Positions 49,659 to 51,824 of a stretch of 51,824 nt of DNA are shown here, piece after piece. The DNA comes from CALMFG01 sp963666035 (GTDB lineage: Bacteria > Bacillota > Clostridia > Christensenellales > CALMFG01). The stretch lies in NCBI GenBank assembly GCA_963666035.2, contig CAXXJI010000009.1, positions 1 to 51,824 of the forward strand. The letters run 5' to 3'. A model generated the notes under the pieces. That model had not been told where the DNA came from and searched no databases. It worked only from the letters and a program-made list of their open reading frames with translations. The translations under genes were made by a program, and so were the position numbers. Numbering within the stretch: the stretch's first letter is position 1; every line of letters starts with the position of its first letter.

Positions 49659-51593
49659 TTGGCCATTATCAATACAAAACGCGTGACGGTGATCGGCCTT
49701 TCCGAAGAAAAAGCCGAGCTCGTTAAAACGCTTCAGAGCTTAGGTGCGGTGCAGATTGAGCACAACATATTTTCGGATGTTGACCTGGTGGAAACAACCG
49801 AAGCAGTGACCGAAACTGAACAAAAGCTTTCGGATATTCAGTTTGCGCTGTCGCTGATACGGCCCTATGACCAGACCAAAAAACCGTTGATGGCGGCTAA
49901 ACCAGCGATCGACAAAAAAGGGCTGGATGCGTTTAAGGACCTTGCGCGCAAGCAGACGATCGCGATTGAATCGCTGAAGGAACTCTCGGAGGAATTAAAC
50001 TGGGCGCGTGCAAGTATTTCACGTGCCAAAAATATCATCACACAGGTAGAGCCCTACCGTAATTTTGACGACACATTTGATGCGCTTGGCAAGCACGCTT
50101 GCACCTATGCGACGCTGGGCGTGATGTCAATAGAGAATCGTGACGCTTTTATCCAGCTGATGAATGAGAGTGACGGTCTGGCCTGCTACGAAATTCTGGA
50201 GGAATTGACCGATAATTTTGTCGCGTTTATTGTGACGCATGACGATATCACCGCCGAGGTGAAAAGTGCAATAAAGGGGCTTGGATTCTCGGAAGTTAAA
50301 TATGAACAATACGAAGATTCACCGCAAGGGATTATCGACACGCAGGTGAAAGAGATATCTTCCCTTACCGACAAAAAAGCCGAGATCAAAATGCAGATTG
50401 CGGCGTTTATCGGGCAGATTGCGGATATGGAGCGGCTGGAGGATTACTACAGCGCCATGCTGCAGCGGGAAAAAGCTGCGCTCTCCTTTGGATACACACG
50501 AAACGCGTTTGTGTTGGAAGGCTGGATTGACGAAAACAGAGAAGCGGAAGTGAAAAAAGCGGTTGCCGAAACCAGCGAAACCGCGGTGGTGCAGTTCCGC
50601 GAGCCGCTGGAAGGTGAGGATTATCCCACCATCATCGAGAATCCCAAGCTGGCAAGACCCTTTGAGGCGATTACAGAAATGTACGATACGCCGAGCGCGG
50701 GCGGGATTGACCCCAACCTGCTGATGGCGCCTTTCTATTTTATTGTTTTTGGCATGATGGTCAGCGACGCGGGTTACGGTCTGATTCTGGCGCTGGCCTG
50801 TACGTTTGTCCTTTGGAAAACCAAGCCGGCCGGGATGTTTGGGAAAATTTTGGGCGTGGTCGCTTTCGGCGGCATCTCCACATTGATTTGGGGAGTTCTG
50901 TTCGGAGGCTGGTTTGGTGTGAATTCGGAGCAGTTGCCGGGCGTTTTAAGCCAGCTTGCTCACTTGAAGTGGTTTAATCCGTTGGAAGAGCCGCTGATGA
51001 TGCTGGGGCTTTGTTTAGGCATTGGGATGTTCCAAATTCTGTTTGGAATGGGCGTTGCGGCAGTGATGAATATCAAGCGGGGCAAACCGTTTGCCGCTTT
51101 ATTTGACCAGGTTTCATGGATATTGCTTTTGTTGGGACTTCCTGCCTTGCTTTTGGGCGGAAGTATCGCCGTCGCGGGTAAGATCATGGCGATGATCGGC
51201 GCGGGGCTTTTGTTGCTGTTTGCCGGACGCGCCAAAAAAGGAATTGTCGGCAAAATTATGGGGGGCTTTAGCGCACTTTACGGTATTACAGGGTATTTAA
51301 GCGACGTGTTAAGCTACAGCCGTATCTTCGGCATGGGCCTTGCCACCGGCGTTATCGCCATGGTGTTCAACACTATCGCTGGCATGCTGTTCGGCAAATG
51401 GTTTATGATCCCGTTTGCGGTGGTGATTTTGCTGGTTGGGCATGTGTTCAATATCGGCATCAACACACTGGGTGCCTATGTGCATTCCTGCAGATTGCAG
51501 TATATTGAGTATTACGGCAAGTTCTTTGAGGGCGGCGGAACAACTTTCCGGCCGTTGAGTACAAATATCAAACATTATCGTTTTGAGAAGTAA
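49659..51593 (+). CDS. V-type ATP synthase subunit I
   Basis: 644 residues; TTG start, directly after the previous TAA, with GGGAGG 9 nt upstream. The N-terminal cytosolic half (about 1-350) has the VTVIGLSEEKAELVKTLQSLGAVQIE start and coiled-coil arms. The C-terminal half holds seven to eight membrane helices; LLMAPFYFIVFGMMVSDAGYGLIL and the DVLSYSRIFGMGLATGVIA block are typical, with the essential ion-path arginine in SYSR. It is the stator subunit that faces the K ring. Whether H+ or Na+ is moved cannot be told here. Confidence 0.95.
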   Translation: MAIINTKRVTVIGLSEEKAELVKTLQSLGAVQIEHNIFSDVDLVETTEAVTETEQKLSDIQFALSLIRPYDQTKKPLMAAKPAIDKKGLDAFKDLARKQTIAIESLKELSEELNWARASISRAKNIITQVEPYRNFDDTFDALGKHACTYATLGVMSIENRDAFIQLMNESDGLACYEILEELTDNFVAFIVTHDDITAEVKSAIKGLGFSEVKYEQYEDSPQGIIDTQVKEISSLTDKKAEIKMQIAAFIGQIADMERLEDYYSAMLQREKAALSFGYTRNAFVLEGWIDENREAEVKKAVAETSETAVVQFREPLEGEDYPTIIENPKLARPFEAITEMYDTPSAGGIDPNLLMAPFYFIVFGMMVSDAGYGLILALACTFVLWKTKPAGMFGKILGVVAFGGISTLIWGVLFGGWFGVNSEQLPGVLSQLAHLKWFNPLEEPLMMLGLCLGIGMFQILFGMGVAAVMNIKRGKPFAALFDQVSWILLLLGLPALLLGGSIAVAGKIMAMIGAGLLLLFAGRAKKGIVGKIMGGFSALYGITGYLSDVLSYSRIFGMGLATGVIAMVFNTIAGMLFGKWFMIPFAVVILLVGHVFNIGINTLGAYVHSCRLQYIEYYGKFFEGGGTTFRPLSTNIKHYRFEK

Positions 51594-51652
51594 GCGGATT
51601 TTGACGCAGAAAATAAATAACAATTCACTTTTTTTAAAGATGGAGGAAGAAA

Positions 51653-51824
51653 ATGATCGAAGTTTTAGGTTTGGAGCTGGGTAAGGTTCTGGCAATGCTG
51701 GGTGCGGCTTTGGCCGTTGGTTTGGCGGGCACGGGTTCGGCCATTGGTGTGGGTTCCGCGGGACAGGCGGCGGCCGGTTTGGTGGCTGAAGATCCGGATA
51801 AGTTTGGTTCCGCCCTGGTTTTGC
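51653..51824 (+). CDS. V-type ATP synthase subunit K (proteolipid), truncated by window end
   Basis: First 57 residues of the ring proteolipid: ATG 51653 with GGAGGAAGA upstream, LGLELGKVLAMLGAALAVGLAGTGSAIGVG as helix 1, then GQAAAGLVAEDPDKFGSALVL leading into helix 2. The ion-binding Glu/Gln helices lie outside the window, so Na+ versus H+ use is open. The order H-I-K is the usual start of an ntp operon; E, C, F, A, B and D should follow. Confidence 0.9.
   Translation, partial: MIEVLGLELGKVLAMLGAALAVGLAGTGSAIGVGSAGQAAAGLVAEDPDKFGSALVL

Noticed and set aside
1..51824. CRISPR array, insertion sequence or integron
   Set aside because: No regularly spaced direct repeats, transposase frame or integrase was seen while reading both strands.

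Overview
The window reads as a chromosomal segment from an anaerobic, Gram-positive, mid-GC member of the Clostridia. Supporting genes are an iron-sulfur L-serine dehydratase in two subunits, a two-iron desulfoferrodoxin (superoxide reductase), a V-type ATP synthase operon, an LCP cell-wall ligase, the Firmicutes-style pair ddl-murF, a YwlE-type arginine phosphatase and a PadR/DUF1700/DUF4097 module. Strong AGGAGG-type ribosome binding sites and near-consensus TTGACA-17-TATAAT promoters fit the same group. The family or genus cannot be fixed from this sequence alone.

Layout. 1-2.4 kb: 3'-truncated LD-carboxypeptidase (minus) and sdaAB-sdaAA. 2.5-5.2 kb: DUF4097, DUF1700 and a frameshifted padR (minus), desulfoferrodoxin, cupin. 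5.2-8.6 kb: nadA-nadB-nadC operon (minus) with the cupin at its end. 8.7-10.5 kb: GNAT acetyltransferase, then a solitary phage-type lysis cassette (M15 endolysin, XhlA-like protein, holin). 10.5-16.4 kb: D-amino acid aminotransferase, COG2426 membrane protein, TtcA-like protein, ketopantoate reductase, exonuclease III, transglutaminase-like protein, AzlCD. 16.5-21.9 kb: ddl-murF, cysK and cysE (divergent), and an unrecognised protein built from an internal duplication. 22-28.5 kb: a stand-alone E2-type acyltransferase with an altered active site, guanine deaminase, YhfC-type intramembrane protease, adenine deaminase, K+ channel, secreted protein. 28.5-30.7 kb: an AT-rich patch with a MACPF (perforin-like) protein next to tRNA-Arg. 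30.8-34.7 kb: LCP protein, LemA and DUF2207. 34.7-38.8 kb: LacI-type regulator with twin operators, xylA, xylB. 38.8-44 kb: two-component system and ABC transporter resembling B. subtilis LnrJK-LnrLMN. 44-46.4 kb: NDP-forming acyl-CoA synthetase with the beta half in front of the alpha half. 46.5-51.8 kb: sua5, ywlE, rpiB, upp and the start of a V-type ATPase operon, truncated in subunit K.

How the genes work together. Cell-wall genes recur (LD-carboxypeptidase, D-amino acid aminotransferase, Ddl, MurF, LCP, M15 hydrolase). Others form short metabolic units: serine to pyruvate, aspartate to nicotinate mononucleotide, serine to cysteine, purine deamination, xylose to xylulose-5-phosphate. The order sua5-ywlE-rpiB-upp-ATPase matches the Bacillus ywlC-ywlE-ywlF-upp-atp order, but here the ATPase is the V type.

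The best candidates for something new are the MACPF/beta-prism protein in its AT-rich tRNA-flanking patch, the duplicated protein at 21.2-21.9 kb and the stand-alone lysis cassette. None is proven to be a new system. No CRISPR array, insertion sequence, transposase or integrase was seen.
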